From NCBI RefSeq assembly GCF_004011805.1, contig NZ_RCHJ01000005.1, positions 1 to 64,000 of the forward strand: a DNA stretch of 64,000 nucleotides. Direction: 5' to 3'. The position numbers and the translations under genes are program-made. Under the pieces are notes generated by a model. The model was not told where the DNA came from. It was given only the letters and a program-made list of their open reading frames with translations, and did not search any database. The stretch is from Piscinibacter defluvii (GTDB lineage Bacteria; Pseudomonadota; Gammaproteobacteria; Burkholderiales; Burkholderiaceae_C). This document shows, one piece after another, positions 1 to 9,131 of this stretch; within the stretch, counting starts at the first letter, position 1, and every line of letters begins with the position of its first letter.

Positions 1-1
1 C

Positions 2-655
2 TCGGCCGCACGGCCCGCGCCGGCCCCGGCGCCCGCCGAGCCCCCGCGCGCCGCCGCCGAACCGGCGCGCCCGGCCGGCTGCACCGCGCGCCGGCCGGGC
101 GACGAACCGGAGGTGGTGATGATCTTCGACGCCTCCGGCAGCATGCGCCAGCCTTTCGGCAGCAGCCCGAGCCGGCTCGACGCCGCCAAGCGCGCCGCCG
201 AGTCCATGGTGCGGGCGCTGCCGTCGGACGTCGACGTCGGCCTGGTCGACTTCGCGGCCTGCGGCCAGGTGCGGCGCGACCGCTTCTATCCCTCGGCCGA
301 GCGCGGCGCGCTGGTCGGCGAGATCAACGCCCTCGCGCCGAAGCAGGGCACGCCGCTGGCCGACGCGATCCGGCGCGCCGGCACCGTGGCCTCCGACTCC
401 GCGCCCAGCATGCTGGTGATCGTCAGCGATGGGGGAGACTCCTGTGGCGGCGATCCCTGCGCGGTGGCACGGTCCGTGAAAGCGGCCAAGCCGAATGTCA
501 CCATCAACGTCATCGACCTGTCCGAATCGCCCAAGGACCGCCAGGTGCTGCAATGCATCGCCTCGGCCGGCGGCGGGCGACTGCTCAGCCCGGGCGATCC
601 GCTGGACATGAACCGCAAGATGCGCGAGGCGGCCGGCACCGCCAACTGCCCTTGA
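2..655 (+). CDS. VWA-domain protein, 5'-truncated by the window edge
   Basis: The frame is open from base 2, so the gene begins outside the window; the ATG at 113 lies inside the VWA domain and is not the start. A Pro/Ala-rich stretch and a Cys lead into the domain. All three MIDAS elements are visible: DASGS just after base 127, the Thr of QGTPLAD, and the Asp of VSDGGDSC. Metal-dependent ligand binding is therefore likely. The domain closely resembles that of the SrfA/VWA fusion on the minus strand at 15.8-17.5 kb, including the approach to the first strand and the SDG..SCG.DPCAV motif. The missing N-terminus may therefore carry the same SrfA-like domain and membrane span, but that is inference. 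It lies 38 bases upstream of the SrfA-like gene, probably in one operon. Confidence 0.85.
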   Translation, partial: SAARPAPAPAPAEPPRAAAEPARPAGCTARRPGDEPEVVMIFDASGSMRQPFGSSPSRLDAAKRAAESMVRALPSDVDVGLVDFAACGQVRRDRFYPSAERGALVGEINALAPKQGTPLADAIRRAGTVASDSAPSMLVIVSDGGDSCGGDPCAVARSVKAAKPNVTINVIDLSESPKDRQVLQCIASAGGGRLLSPGDPLDMNRKMREAAGTANCP

Positions 656-693
656 CCGATGGCACGCAACGAACAACAGGCCGTGGGAGCACC

Positions 694-2151
694 ATGAACT
701 CACCGACCACCGGCGCGCTGCTTGCGCGCGACAAGATCGACCGCTACCGCTCCTACGGTGCGTTCGGCAAACCGGCGTACCAGAGCTACGTGCAGATGCG
801 CGCGATGCTGCGCTCGAAGAAGGGCGAGCGCTTCGCCAACTACTTCGCCAAGCCGGTCTACGACGCCGATGCCGGCGAGCTGCGCTGGAGCGCCGAGGTG
901 CCCGGCGAGGTGCGAAAGCTGTTCGACCTGCAGGGCGCGGAGTTCGAGGCCGGTCAGAAGGCGCTGGACGAGATCCACAGGCAGCTCGTGGAATTCGTGC
1001 AGCAGCTGCGCACGCAGGGCCAGGCAAGCGCGCCCGGCCAGCCGCCGGCGCCGGGTGGCGCGGCCGCGTTCGCCAGCCTGCTCGAGCAGGCAATGAAGGT
1101 GCCGGGCAGCGGCGACTTCCTGTTCTTCGTCGGCGATCAGCCGGTGATCGCGTTCTGGGGCTTCACCGACCCGGACGGTCGCGCCGTCGACCCGGCGCTG
1201 CTCGCGCCGCGCCTGTCCGCCGCCGCGCCGGCACCGGTCGAGCCGCTGCCGGCGGCCATGCCGGTCGAGGAGAAGCGCAAGCGGCCCTGGTGGTGGTGGC
1301 TGCTGTGGCTGCTGCTCGCGCTGCTGCTGCTGGCCTTGCTGCTGCTCCTGCCGCGCGCCTGCGTGCCCGGCGGCGGGCTCGACCTGAAGCGCGCCATCCC
1401 CGGCCTGGCGCCGCCCGACGACGCGGCCTCCGAGCCGCCGCCGGAGCGGCGTGCCGAGGGCCCGGGCGGGCCGGCCCTGCCGGGTGCACCGGGTGGACCG
1501 GGTGGCACCGGGCCGGACGGCGGCGTGCCGCCGGGAACGCCGCCGGGCGCCGAGCCGCCGCTGCCCGGTGCGTCGCAGCCCGACCTGGCCCTGCCGCCCG
1601 AGGGCAAGGAGCCGAAGACCGAGCCGCCCGTGCCGCCGGACCAGAAGGAGCCGCCGCCCGAGGACAAGCCGCCGAAGACCGAGCCGCCGCCCGATCCCAA
1701 GACCGACCCGCCCAAGCCGCCCACGGATCCGAAGGACCCGAAGGCCCGGACCGACCCGCCGACGCCGCCGAACCCGAAGGACATGAAGATGCCCGACGAC
1801 CCGAACGCGCAGAAGAAGATGGACTTCCTCGAAGGCCAGTGGAAGGCCGGCGAGGGGCTGGTCGACAAGCGCACGCAGCAGCCGCTGGACCTGGGCTTCC
1901 GCTTCGGCAAGGACGGGCAGGGCGAGGTCTCGGTGCGCCGGCCCGACGGCGTGGTCTGCCAGGGCCCGGTGACCGGGCGCATGGCCGGCGGCAAGCTCGG
2001 CATCCAGGGCAACCAGTCGATCCCGTGCAACGACGGCAGCTCCTACGGCGCCCCCAAGATCGAGTGCCAGAAGGAGCAGAGCGGCCAGACGCAGTGTTAC
2101 GGTGTCAACGCCGACGGCAGCCGCTACTACATGGGCATGAAGCGCCAGTGA
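694..2151 (+). CDS. srfA: SrfA-family membrane-anchored protein
   Basis: A 485-residue protein that I assign to the SrfA family from its N-terminal domain (residues 1-150, starting MNSPTTGALLARDKIDRYRS) and its place directly before srfB and srfC. A Trp/Leu-rich single transmembrane segment begins at W199 (WWWWLLWLLLALLLL). It is followed by about 150 residues rich in Pro, Lys, Glu and Asp, then a compact C-terminal domain with paired Cys from about residue 370. The N-terminal domain is probably cytoplasmic, with the Pro-rich spacer and C-terminal domain in the periplasm. The ATG at 694 is preferred over an in-frame ATG at 553 that would overlap the upstream gene. Family function is unknown; Salmonella srf genes were named as SsrB-regulated factors. 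Confidence 0.75.
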   Translation: MNSPTTGALLARDKIDRYRSYGAFGKPAYQSYVQMRAMLRSKKGERFANYFAKPVYDADAGELRWSAEVPGEVRKLFDLQGAEFEAGQKALDEIHRQLVEFVQQLRTQGQASAPGQPPAPGGAAAFASLLEQAMKVPGSGDFLFFVGDQPVIAFWGFTDPDGRAVDPALLAPRLSAAAPAPVEPLPAAMPVEEKRKRPWWWWLLWLLLALLLLALLLLLPRACVPGGGLDLKRAIPGLAPPDDAASEPPPERRAEGPGGPALPGAPGGPGGTGPDGGVPPGTPPGAEPPLPGASQPDLALPPEGKEPKTEPPVPPDQKEPPPEDKPPKTEPPPDPKTDPPKPPTDPKDPKARTDPPTPPNPKDMKMPDDPNAQKKMDFLEGQWKAGEGLVDKRTQQPLDLGFRFGKDGQGEVSVRRPDGVVCQGPVTGRMAGGKLGIQGNQSIPCNDGSSYGAPKIECQKEQSGQTQCYGVNADGSRYYMGMKRQ

Positions 2152-2186
2152 CCCGCCAGCCCTGACCCGCACACGGACGCCCCACC

Positions 2187-5100
2187 ATGGCATTCAACGA
2201 ACTGATGAAATTCCACGAGGTCGTGCCGCTCATCCCGGGCACCGGGGTGCAGTTCCTCGACTTCGGCTTCTCGATCGGCAAGACCAGCGAGGTGCCGCGC
2301 GAATGGGGCTGGTTCGACCCGCGCACCACGCTGAACAACGAGAACACGCCGCCGTGCGTGCGCCGCGGCGACGAGGAGCCGCGCGGCGTGGAGTCCTACT
2401 CGACCGACCTGAAGTCGCTCGAGCAGATGTTCAACCGGGTCTGGATGCCCCTGCCGCTGCTGCGGCGCGAGGCACAGGGCTACCACCGCGGGCCGACCAA
2501 CTGGGCGCGTGCCTACCTGGCCAAGCTCGACGAGCCCGACCCGGACGGCAACACCTACCGCCTGGTGATCGCCTGCGACACCACGCTGCTCGAGTTCATC
2601 GAGAGCGAGGCCTACCTCGCGCCCTCGCCGGGCGACGCGCGCAACGGCCACAAGTTCGCCTTGCCCGGCCCGCAGGACGCGGTGGACTGGTACTACGCCG
2701 AGAGCTGGGTCAAGGACTGGTGCTACGAGACCTTCAAGGAGATGCTCGAGCGCGAGGAGCGCCGGCGCCGCCAGTACAGCGCGCGTTCGCTCGCCGACGA
2801 GGAGGTGCACGACCAGATGCAGGGCAGCAACGAGCACGTGGCGCGCTACAAGGCCTTCGTCGACCTGCTGCACAGCCTGGACATCGTGCCCGCCTTCCAG
2901 CTGGTGGACCGCATCACCGAGCCGCGCACGCCGCCGATCGACGTCGACCTGGTGCTCGACCTCGGCAACTCGCGCAGCTGCGGCCTGCTGATCGAGACCG
3001 ACCCGGAGGCGCTGGGCGTCGACATCACCAAGTCGATCAAGCTGCAGCTGCGCGACCTGAGCCGCGCCGAGCATGTCTACGACGATCCGTTCCCGAGCCG
3101 CTTCGAGTTCGCGCGCGCGCAGTTCGGGCGCGACCACCTGTCGATCCGCAGTGGCCGCTCCGAGGCCTTCGGCTGGCCGACCGTGGTGCGCGTCGGCGTG
3201 GAGGCGGCGCGGCTGGCCGCGCGGCGCTCGGGCACCGAAGGCTCGTCGGGCCTGTCGAGCCCGAAGCGCTACCTGTGGGACGAGGACGCGCGGCGCGACT
3301 CCTGGCGCTTCAACGCCGCCACCACCGAGGCCGGGCAGTCCGACTACGCCACCGGCGTGGCCTTCACCACGCTGGTCAACGACCTCGGCGAGCCGCTGCA
3401 CCGCATCGACGCCTACACCCTGGCGCACAAGCCCGACAAGGGTTTCCCGGCGATCCGCGCGCTGTACTCGCGGCGCAACCTGACCGCCTTCGCGCTGGCC
3501 GAGATCTTCGTGCAGGCGATCTCGATGATGAACTCGCCGATGCACCGGCTGCGCCGCCCGGCCAATGCCAACCTGCCGCGCCGGCTGCGCCGCATCATCA
3601 TGACCATGCCGACCGCGATGCCGCTGGCCGAGCGCCACATCCTGAAGGAGCAGGCCGAGGCGGCGCGCGACATGGCCTACCTCTCGCTCGGCCTGGCGCA
3701 ACTGCAGTACCGCGACGACGGCAGCGCCTACATGGCCTACACCGCCGAGGGCCGCATCCGGGCCGAACGCGAGGACCAGGGGCCCGAGGTCATCCTGCAG
3801 TGGGACGAGGCCACCGCCACGCAGGCGGTCTACCTGTACACGCAGGTGGCGCTCAACTACTCGGGCGATGCACGGGCCTTCTTCCGCAGCGTGCGCCACC
3901 CCGAGAACCAGCTCGATCCGGCCGCCGGCGACGGCTTCCGCCTGGCCACCATCGACCTGGGCGGCGGCACCACCGACCTGGTGGTGACCTCGGTGGCGGT
4001 GGACGGCAAGCCGGGCGCCAACGTCACGCTCACGCCGCTGCAGGAGTTCCGCGAGGGCTTCAACCTGGCCGGCGACGACGCGCTGCTGCGCGTGGTGCGC
4101 GAGCACGTGGTCGACCCGATCCTGAAGAAGCTGCGCGCGCTCGGCATGGGCGAACGCGCCGACTACGCGCTCAACCAGCTGATCGGCGGCGACCGCGGCG
4201 ACATGAAGGCCGTCGAGCTGGTGCGGCGCCAGCAGTTCGCGGCGCAGATCGCCGCGCCGATCGCACTCGGCCTGCTGGCCGAGTACGAGGGCTACGACGC
4301 GCTGCAGCCGGCGCCGGTGACGGTGCGCCGCTTCGCCGACTTCTTCACCCTGGACACGCTGCCCACGCCCGAGCTGCTGAGCTACTTCAACACCGAACTC
4401 GGCAAGTTCGGCGCGAAGGACTTCCGGCTGCAGGACATGGAGTTCGAGATCTCGCTGCCCGACGTCGACCGCACCATCCGCAGCGTGTTCCTCGAGATGC
4501 TGCAGGCGCTGGGCGAGATCGTGCACCGCTACCGCTGCGACATGCTGATCCTCTCGGGCCGCACCTCGCGCCTGCCGGCGGTGCGCGCGATCCTCGAGGA
4601 GAGCGCGGCGCTGCCCTCGCACCGCGTGCTGCCGCTGCACCTGTTCCGGGTCGGCCAGTGGTACCCGTTCCGCGACTTCCGCGCCACGGTGGGCGACCCC
4701 AAGACCACTGCCGCGGTGGGCGCGATGATCTGCCTGCTGGGCAACGGCGGTCTGCAGAACTTCAACTTCCGCTCCGACCAGCTGCGCCCGCGCTCGACCG
4801 CGCGCTACTTCGGCAAGCTCGACCAGAGCAACCGGCTGCTGAAGGACGACGAGTTCTTCGACGACCTGGACCTGGACAACGTCAACTACGCGCTGCCCGA
4901 GGACCGTGCCTTCGAGTTCCGCGGGCCGATGCCGCTGGGCTTCCGCCAGCTGCCGGTGGACTGGTGGCCGGGCTCGCGGCTCTACCACATCGACTACGCC
5001 TCGCCCGACGAGGCGCGTGCGCTGAACCCGCAGACGCCGCTGCGCATCACGCTCAAGCGCGCCGGCCGCAAGGTGACCAACAAGGTCACCGGCGAGGAGT

Positions 5101-5246
5101 ACCTGGACAACCCCAACCTCGAGATCATGGGCGTGAAGGACCGCGAGGACCGCACCGTGCCGAAGGACAAGCTGCGCCTGCGTCTGCAGACCATCAGCCA
5201 CCAGCAGGGCTACTGGCTGGACACCGGCATCCTGCTCGGGAGCTAA
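2187..5246 (+). CDS. srfB: SrfB-family protein, actin/Hsp70-like ATPase fold
   Basis: A 1019-residue protein of the SrfB family, at the usual family length. Two phosphate-binding loops typical of the actin/Hsp70 ATPase superfamily are visible: LDLGNS with D258-G260-N261, and DLGGGTTD at D590-D597. The adenosine region probably corresponds to ILSGRTSRLPAV near residue 790. I see no signal peptide or membrane span, so it should be cytoplasmic. It starts 35 bases after srfA and ends 4 bases before srfC, so the three are surely co-transcribed. The ATPase could drive assembly or remodelling of the SrfA/VWA envelope parts. That is inference; no biochemical role is established for the family that I know of. 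Confidence 0.9.
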   Translation: MAFNELMKFHEVVPLIPGTGVQFLDFGFSIGKTSEVPREWGWFDPRTTLNNENTPPCVRRGDEEPRGVESYSTDLKSLEQMFNRVWMPLPLLRREAQGYHRGPTNWARAYLAKLDEPDPDGNTYRLVIACDTTLLEFIESEAYLAPSPGDARNGHKFALPGPQDAVDWYYAESWVKDWCYETFKEMLEREERRRRQYSARSLADEEVHDQMQGSNEHVARYKAFVDLLHSLDIVPAFQLVDRITEPRTPPIDVDLVLDLGNSRSCGLLIETDPEALGVDITKSIKLQLRDLSRAEHVYDDPFPSRFEFARAQFGRDHLSIRSGRSEAFGWPTVVRVGVEAARLAARRSGTEGSSGLSSPKRYLWDEDARRDSWRFNAATTEAGQSDYATGVAFTTLVNDLGEPLHRIDAYTLAHKPDKGFPAIRALYSRRNLTAFALAEIFVQAISMMNSPMHRLRRPANANLPRRLRRIIMTMPTAMPLAERHILKEQAEAARDMAYLSLGLAQLQYRDDGSAYMAYTAEGRIRAEREDQGPEVILQWDEATATQAVYLYTQVALNYSGDARAFFRSVRHPENQLDPAAGDGFRLATIDLGGGTTDLVVTSVAVDGKPGANVTLTPLQEFREGFNLAGDDALLRVVREHVVDPILKKLRALGMGERADYALNQLIGGDRGDMKAVELVRRQQFAAQIAAPIALGLLAEYEGYDALQPAPVTVRRFADFFTLDTLPTPELLSYFNTELGKFGAKDFRLQDMEFEISLPDVDRTIRSVFLEMLQALGEIVHRYRCDMLILSGRTSRLPAVRAILEESAALPSHRVLPLHLFRVGQWYPFRDFRATVGDPKTTAAVGAMICLLGNGGLQNFNFRSDQLRPRSTARYFGKLDQSNRLLKDDEFFDDLDLDNVNYALPEDRAFEFRGPMPLGFRQLPVDWWPGSRLYHIDYASPDEARALNPQTPLRITLKRAGRKVTNKVTGEEYLDNPNLEIMGVKDREDRTVPKDKLRLRLQTISHQQGYWLDTGILLGS

Positions 5247-5250
5247 AGCG

Positions 5251-7962
5251 ATGATCGACCCGATCCAACAAGCCCTGCACGACGGCGCCAAGGCGCTCGA
5301 ATCCGCCAGCCGCAAGGCACGCGGCTGGGTCGGCCGGCTGGCGCAGAGCGCCACCTCGGTGGCCAACGAGGAGCACTCGCTGGTGGAGGCCACGCGGCGC
5401 GCCGAGAACCTGGCGCGCAAGCTCGCCTCCTCGTCCGGCCGGCGCAACAGCGCGGGCGTGTTCGGGCCGAGCCAGGCCGGCAAGTCCTACCTTGTCTCGG
5501 TGCTCGGCAAGAGCCGCGACCAGCCGCTGATCGTCGACTTCCCCGGCCGGCTGACCAACTTCATCCAGGAGATCAACCCCGAGGGCGGCAAGGAGGCCAC
5601 CGGCCTGGTCACCCGCTTCACCATCGTCAAGGGCACGAAGGACACGGCCTTCCCGGTGGAGCTGCGCCTGCTGACCGAGACCGACCTGGTGAAGATCCTG
5701 GGCAACAGCTTCCTGTCCGATTTCGACCAGCACAACCGCAAGCTCGGCCTGCCCAGCGAGGAGGACATCCGCAGCGTGCTGGTGCGCCTGGAGGCGGCCG
5801 CCGGTCCGGTGCAGCCGCACCTGGACGAGATCCTGATGTTCGACATCGGCGAGTACTTCAAGGCGAACTACTCGACCTCGATCGGCCCGCTGTCGCGCGC
5901 CGGCTACTGGGACGCGCTGACGCGCTTCGGCCACCGCCTGGGCACGCCGCAGCGCACCGAGCTCTACGCGCTGCTGTGGGGCGGCGCGAAGGGCAAGGAC
6001 ATCACCGAGCTGTTCGTGCTGATGCAGGCTGCGCTCGACAAGCTCGGCCATGCCGCCAATGCACGCGCGACGATCGAGTGCCTGATCCCGCGCGCGCGCA
6101 GCATCATCGACGTCGACATCCTGAAGGACCACCTCGGCACGCCGGAGGACCAGAAGGACCTGCTCAAGGTGCTGCCGGTGGACGCCAAGGGCGCGGACGG
6201 CCGGCCGGTGGAGATCCCGCGCGCCACGCTGTGCGCGCTGGTGGCCGAGCTGCGCATCGTGATGGCGCACCAGCCCTGGGCCTTCTTCGAGCACACCGAC
6301 CTGCTCGACTTCCCCGGCGCGCGCTCGCGCGAGCAGATGCTCGACCTGCCGCCCGAGCCCGACAAGCGCAGCGAGTGCGTGCGCAACATGGTGCGGCGCG
6401 GCAAGGTCTCGTACCTGTTCCAGCGCTACACCGAGGAACGCGAGCTGACCTGCATGCTGCTGTGCATGCCGCCCTCCAACGCCGAGGTGAAGGACCTCAG
6501 CTCGCTGGTGCGCCACTGGGTCGCGCAGACGCATGGCGACACGGCCGTCGCGCGCTCGAAGCTCGCCTGCGCGCTGTTCTTCGTGCTGACCAAGTTCGAC
6601 ATCGAGCTGATGCCCAAGCCGGGCGACACGCCCGAGGCGCTGCGCAACCGCATCGAGACGCGCCTGGAGGCCTCGATGTACCAGCTCTACAAGCAGGAGG
6701 ACTGGCTGCAGGACTGGAACGGCCAGCCCTTCAACAACACCTTCTTCCTGCGCAACCCGGAGTTCCCGCTGGACGGCGTGTTCGAGTACGCCGGCGAGGG
6801 CAAGGAGCGGCGCGAGACCGGCATCGCCGCGCAGGCGCGCGAGCGGCTGGCCGCCAACCGCGCCGGCCTGCTGGAAGGCGAGAAGGCGAAGAAGCACTTC
6901 CGCGACCCCGGCCTGTCGTGGGACTCGGCGATGAGCTTCAACGACGGCGGCGTCAGCTTCCTGGTCGAGCAGCTCGAGCGCGTGCTCTCGCCGACGCTCA
7001 AGACGCGCCAGCTCGCGGGCCGGCTGGTCGACATGGCGGTGCTGCTGGACGGCCGGCTGCGGCGCTTCTACCAGGCCGGCGACGACGCCTCGCGCAAGGA
7101 GAAGGAAGCCGAGCTGATGAACCTGCGGCGCCGGCTCTACAAGGTCTGCAACGACCGTGCGTTCCGCAACTTCGCGCAGCTGCTGGCCTGCATGAAGCTG
7201 GTCGAGGCGGACGTGCGCGGCGCGTTCCTCAACGTGGCCTCGCTGAAGATCGAGGAGGTGGCCCCGGCCGAGGCGGCCGAGGCCGGCGCCGAGGCCGACC
7301 CCTGGGACGACCCCTGGGCCGACACCTCCACCGAGGCGAGCGCGCAGGCCGTCGCGGCCCCGCCGCCGCCGCGCCGCCAGCGCGACCGCTCCGACCATTT
7401 CGCCACCCACGTGCTGAACCTGTGGACCGAGCGCGTGCGCGGCCTGGCGAGCGATGCCCAGGCGCTGACGGCGATGGGCCTGGACGCGCCGCTGGTCATC
7501 GCGCTGGCCGACGAACTGGTGATCGGCGCGCACCGCAACCAGCTGATCGAGCGCATCGCCGAGCGCATCCGCACCCAGGTGGCGGCGGCCAACGTGCGCT
7601 GGGACGAGGTGGCCGACCGCGCCGCCGGCATCGCCGCGATGATCATCAACGACTACGTCTCGCACCTCGGCTTCGGCGAGCTGCCGGCGCTCGAGCGCCC
7701 GGCGGTGCCCGAGCCGCCCAAGCCGCGCCTGCGCGGCGTGTTCCCGGCACCGCCGCTGCCGCCGCGCGGCTCGATCCCCGCGCTCGGGCCGACGCGTGCG
7801 CCGCTGGAGCGCGACTACTTCCTCGACTGGGGCGTGGCGCTGCGCCAGCTCGGCCTGGACAACATCAGCTTCGCCGGCGGCCGCGAGATCGAGGAGGAGG
7901 ACAACCGCGCGCTGGGCGACATCCTGGTCGAGATGGCGCCGGCCACGCAGGTCAAGGCGTAG
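5251..7962 (+). CDS. srfC: SrfC-family protein, dynamin-like GTPase
   Basis: A 903-residue SrfC-type putative virulence factor. GTPase motifs are intact: P-loop GPSQAGKS at 72-79, D353-F-P-G356 as switch II (DxxG), and T447-K-F-D450 as the base-recognition motif. The large insertion between P-loop and DxxG, the size and the helical C-terminal half suggest a dynamin-like or other large GTPase. There is no clear membrane span. Residues around 670-710 form an acidic Pro/Ala linker (DPWDDPWAD). It follows srfB after four bases. A GTPase paired with an actin-like ATPase suggests a nucleotide-driven envelope machine. Family assignment is confident; activity is unproven. Confidence 0.9.
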   Translation: MIDPIQQALHDGAKALESASRKARGWVGRLAQSATSVANEEHSLVEATRRAENLARKLASSSGRRNSAGVFGPSQAGKSYLVSVLGKSRDQPLIVDFPGRLTNFIQEINPEGGKEATGLVTRFTIVKGTKDTAFPVELRLLTETDLVKILGNSFLSDFDQHNRKLGLPSEEDIRSVLVRLEAAAGPVQPHLDEILMFDIGEYFKANYSTSIGPLSRAGYWDALTRFGHRLGTPQRTELYALLWGGAKGKDITELFVLMQAALDKLGHAANARATIECLIPRARSIIDVDILKDHLGTPEDQKDLLKVLPVDAKGADGRPVEIPRATLCALVAELRIVMAHQPWAFFEHTDLLDFPGARSREQMLDLPPEPDKRSECVRNMVRRGKVSYLFQRYTEERELTCMLLCMPPSNAEVKDLSSLVRHWVAQTHGDTAVARSKLACALFFVLTKFDIELMPKPGDTPEALRNRIETRLEASMYQLYKQEDWLQDWNGQPFNNTFFLRNPEFPLDGVFEYAGEGKERRETGIAAQARERLAANRAGLLEGEKAKKHFRDPGLSWDSAMSFNDGGVSFLVEQLERVLSPTLKTRQLAGRLVDMAVLLDGRLRRFYQAGDDASRKEKEAELMNLRRRLYKVCNDRAFRNFAQLLACMKLVEADVRGAFLNVASLKIEEVAPAEAAEAGAEADPWDDPWADTSTEASAQAVAAPPPPRRQRDRSDHFATHVLNLWTERVRGLASDAQALTAMGLDAPLVIALADELVIGAHRNQLIERIAERIRTQVAAANVRWDEVADRAAGIAAMIINDYVSHLGFGELPALERPAVPEPPKPRLRGVFPAPPLPPRGSIPALGPTRAPLERDYFLDWGVALRQLGLDNISFAGGREIEEEDNRALGDILVEMAPATQVKA

Positions 7963-7973
7963 TGCGGCGGGGT

Positions 7974-8003
7974 CGCCGCTGATCGCCGTTAAGCGCCGTT
8001 AAC
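7974..8003 (+). promoter_or_regulatory. Three 10-bp direct repeats (possible operator)
   Basis: Between srfC and the Sel1 gene, three consecutive units read CGCCGCTGAT, CGCCGTTAAG and CGCCGTTAAC. The 10-bp period is one helical turn, as for OmpR-family response-regulator sites. The last repeat ends 29 bases before the next start codon. This could be an internal promoter or operator, or an mRNA element; no cognate regulator is seen nearby. Confidence 0.4.
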
Positions 8004-8032
8004 ATCCGCTCGCAGACTCACCGCCGCGCACC

Positions 8033-9112
8033 ATGCCGACCCGCCTGATCCAGATCGACCAGCATCCGCCCGGCACCGCCGCCTTCCAGGTCAGCGGGCC
8101 CGGTGTGGCGCCGCTGACGCGGCCCGAGGACCTGGAGATTTCGATCATCCAGCCCGGGCCGACCGAGCGCTACCTCGACCCGCGCAACCCGGACGAGCCC
8201 TGGAGCACCTCGGTCTACCGTTTCCACCCGCTCGCCCCGCGGCGCCAGGGCAACGCGCTGTGGCTCGAGATCGACTACGGCGTGAGCTACCACCTGCGCG
8301 CCAACCAGCCCTACAAGCTGCGCCTGCGCCAGGCCGAGGGCGTGGAGCTCGACGAGGTGTTCACCGTGCCGGCGGCGTTGCGCCGGCCGACCAGCAAACC
8401 GCAGGGTTGGATGCCGCCGGCCGGCCCGCGCGGCCCGCTGGTGGCGCCGCCCATGGGCGCGGCCGACCCGCTGCCGCCGGTGGTCGAGGCGGCCCCGGCG
8501 CCGGTGGTGGAGGCGGTGGTGCCGGCCGAGCCGGTGTTCGAGGCGCCGGTGGATCCGCCGCGGGTTGAGCCGCCCATCGATCCGCCGCCGGCCCCGGCGC
8601 CTTCAGGGAAGAAGTGGCTGATCCCGGTGGTGGTGCTGCTGGCCCTGGTGGGCGGCGTGGCGGGCTATTACCTGATGCCGGGTGCGCCGGGGCAGGCGAT
8701 GACGATGGACGCCTGCCGCCGACTGGTGGCGGGCAACCCCGAGCCGGCCGCCGCCAAGGCCGAGGCCGACAAGCTCGCCGGCAAGGGCGAGCTGCTCGAC
8801 TGCCAGTTCCTGCTCTACCGCTACGCCGCCGACAAGGGCGACAACGGCGCGGCGCGGGTGCTCGGCACCTTCTACGACCCGGACACCTGGTCCAAGGAGA
8901 AGAGCCCGCTGCCGGCGCCCAACCCGACGGAGGCGGCGCGCTGGCACAGGCAGGCCGCCGAGGCCGGCGACCCCGAATCGCAGTACCGCTACGGCATGCT
9001 GCTCAAGCTCGGCCGCACCGATGCGGCCGACGGCCCCGAGCAGGGCCTGGCCTGGCTGCGCAAGGCGGCCGAGCAGGGCAATGCGCTGGCCAAGGAAGAA
9101 CTCGCGCGCTGA
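8033..9112 (+). CDS. Membrane-anchored Sel1-repeat protein
   Basis: A 359-residue protein in three parts. Residues 1-120 form an N-terminal domain I do not recognise, starting MPTRLIQIDQHPPGTAAFQV. Residues 120-192 are Pro/Ala/Val-rich. One transmembrane segment starts near W195 (WLIPVVVLLALVGG). The C-terminal domain has Sel1-like (TPR-like) repeats, with the clearest unit around AARWHRQAAEAGDPESQYRYG followed by GLAWLRKAAEQGNALAKEEL. The likely topology puts the N-domain in the cytoplasm and the Sel1 repeats in the periplasm, as a scaffold for protein contacts. It sits between srfC and the exported VWA gene, with 19 bases to the latter, and is probably part of the same system. No enzymatic motif is visible. 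Confidence 0.75.
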   Translation: MPTRLIQIDQHPPGTAAFQVSGPGVAPLTRPEDLEISIIQPGPTERYLDPRNPDEPWSTSVYRFHPLAPRRQGNALWLEIDYGVSYHLRANQPYKLRLRQAEGVELDEVFTVPAALRRPTSKPQGWMPPAGPRGPLVAPPMGAADPLPPVVEAAPAPVVEAVVPAEPVFEAPVDPPRVEPPIDPPPAPAPSGKKWLIPVVVLLALVGGVAGYYLMPGAPGQAMTMDACRRLVAGNPEPAAAKAEADKLAGKGELLDCQFLLYRYAADKGDNGAARVLGTFYDPDTWSKEKSPLPAPNPTEAARWHRQAAEAGDPESQYRYGMLLKLGRTDAADGPEQGLAWLRKAAEQGNALAKEELAR

Positions 9113-9131
9113 CTTCAGGGAGAACGACGAG

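Noticed and set aside
553-693. N-terminal extension of the SrfA-like gene to an ATG at 553
   Set aside because: It would overlap the upstream VWA gene by about 100 bases with an unrelated Arg-rich sequence; the ATG at 694 gives the family-like N-terminus.
2127-5483. Minus-strand open frame of 1118 codons opposite srfB
   Set aside because: It is a shadow of the coding strand in very GC-rich DNA: low-complexity Arg/Ala/Val/Leu/Gln composition, no domain, no ribosome site.
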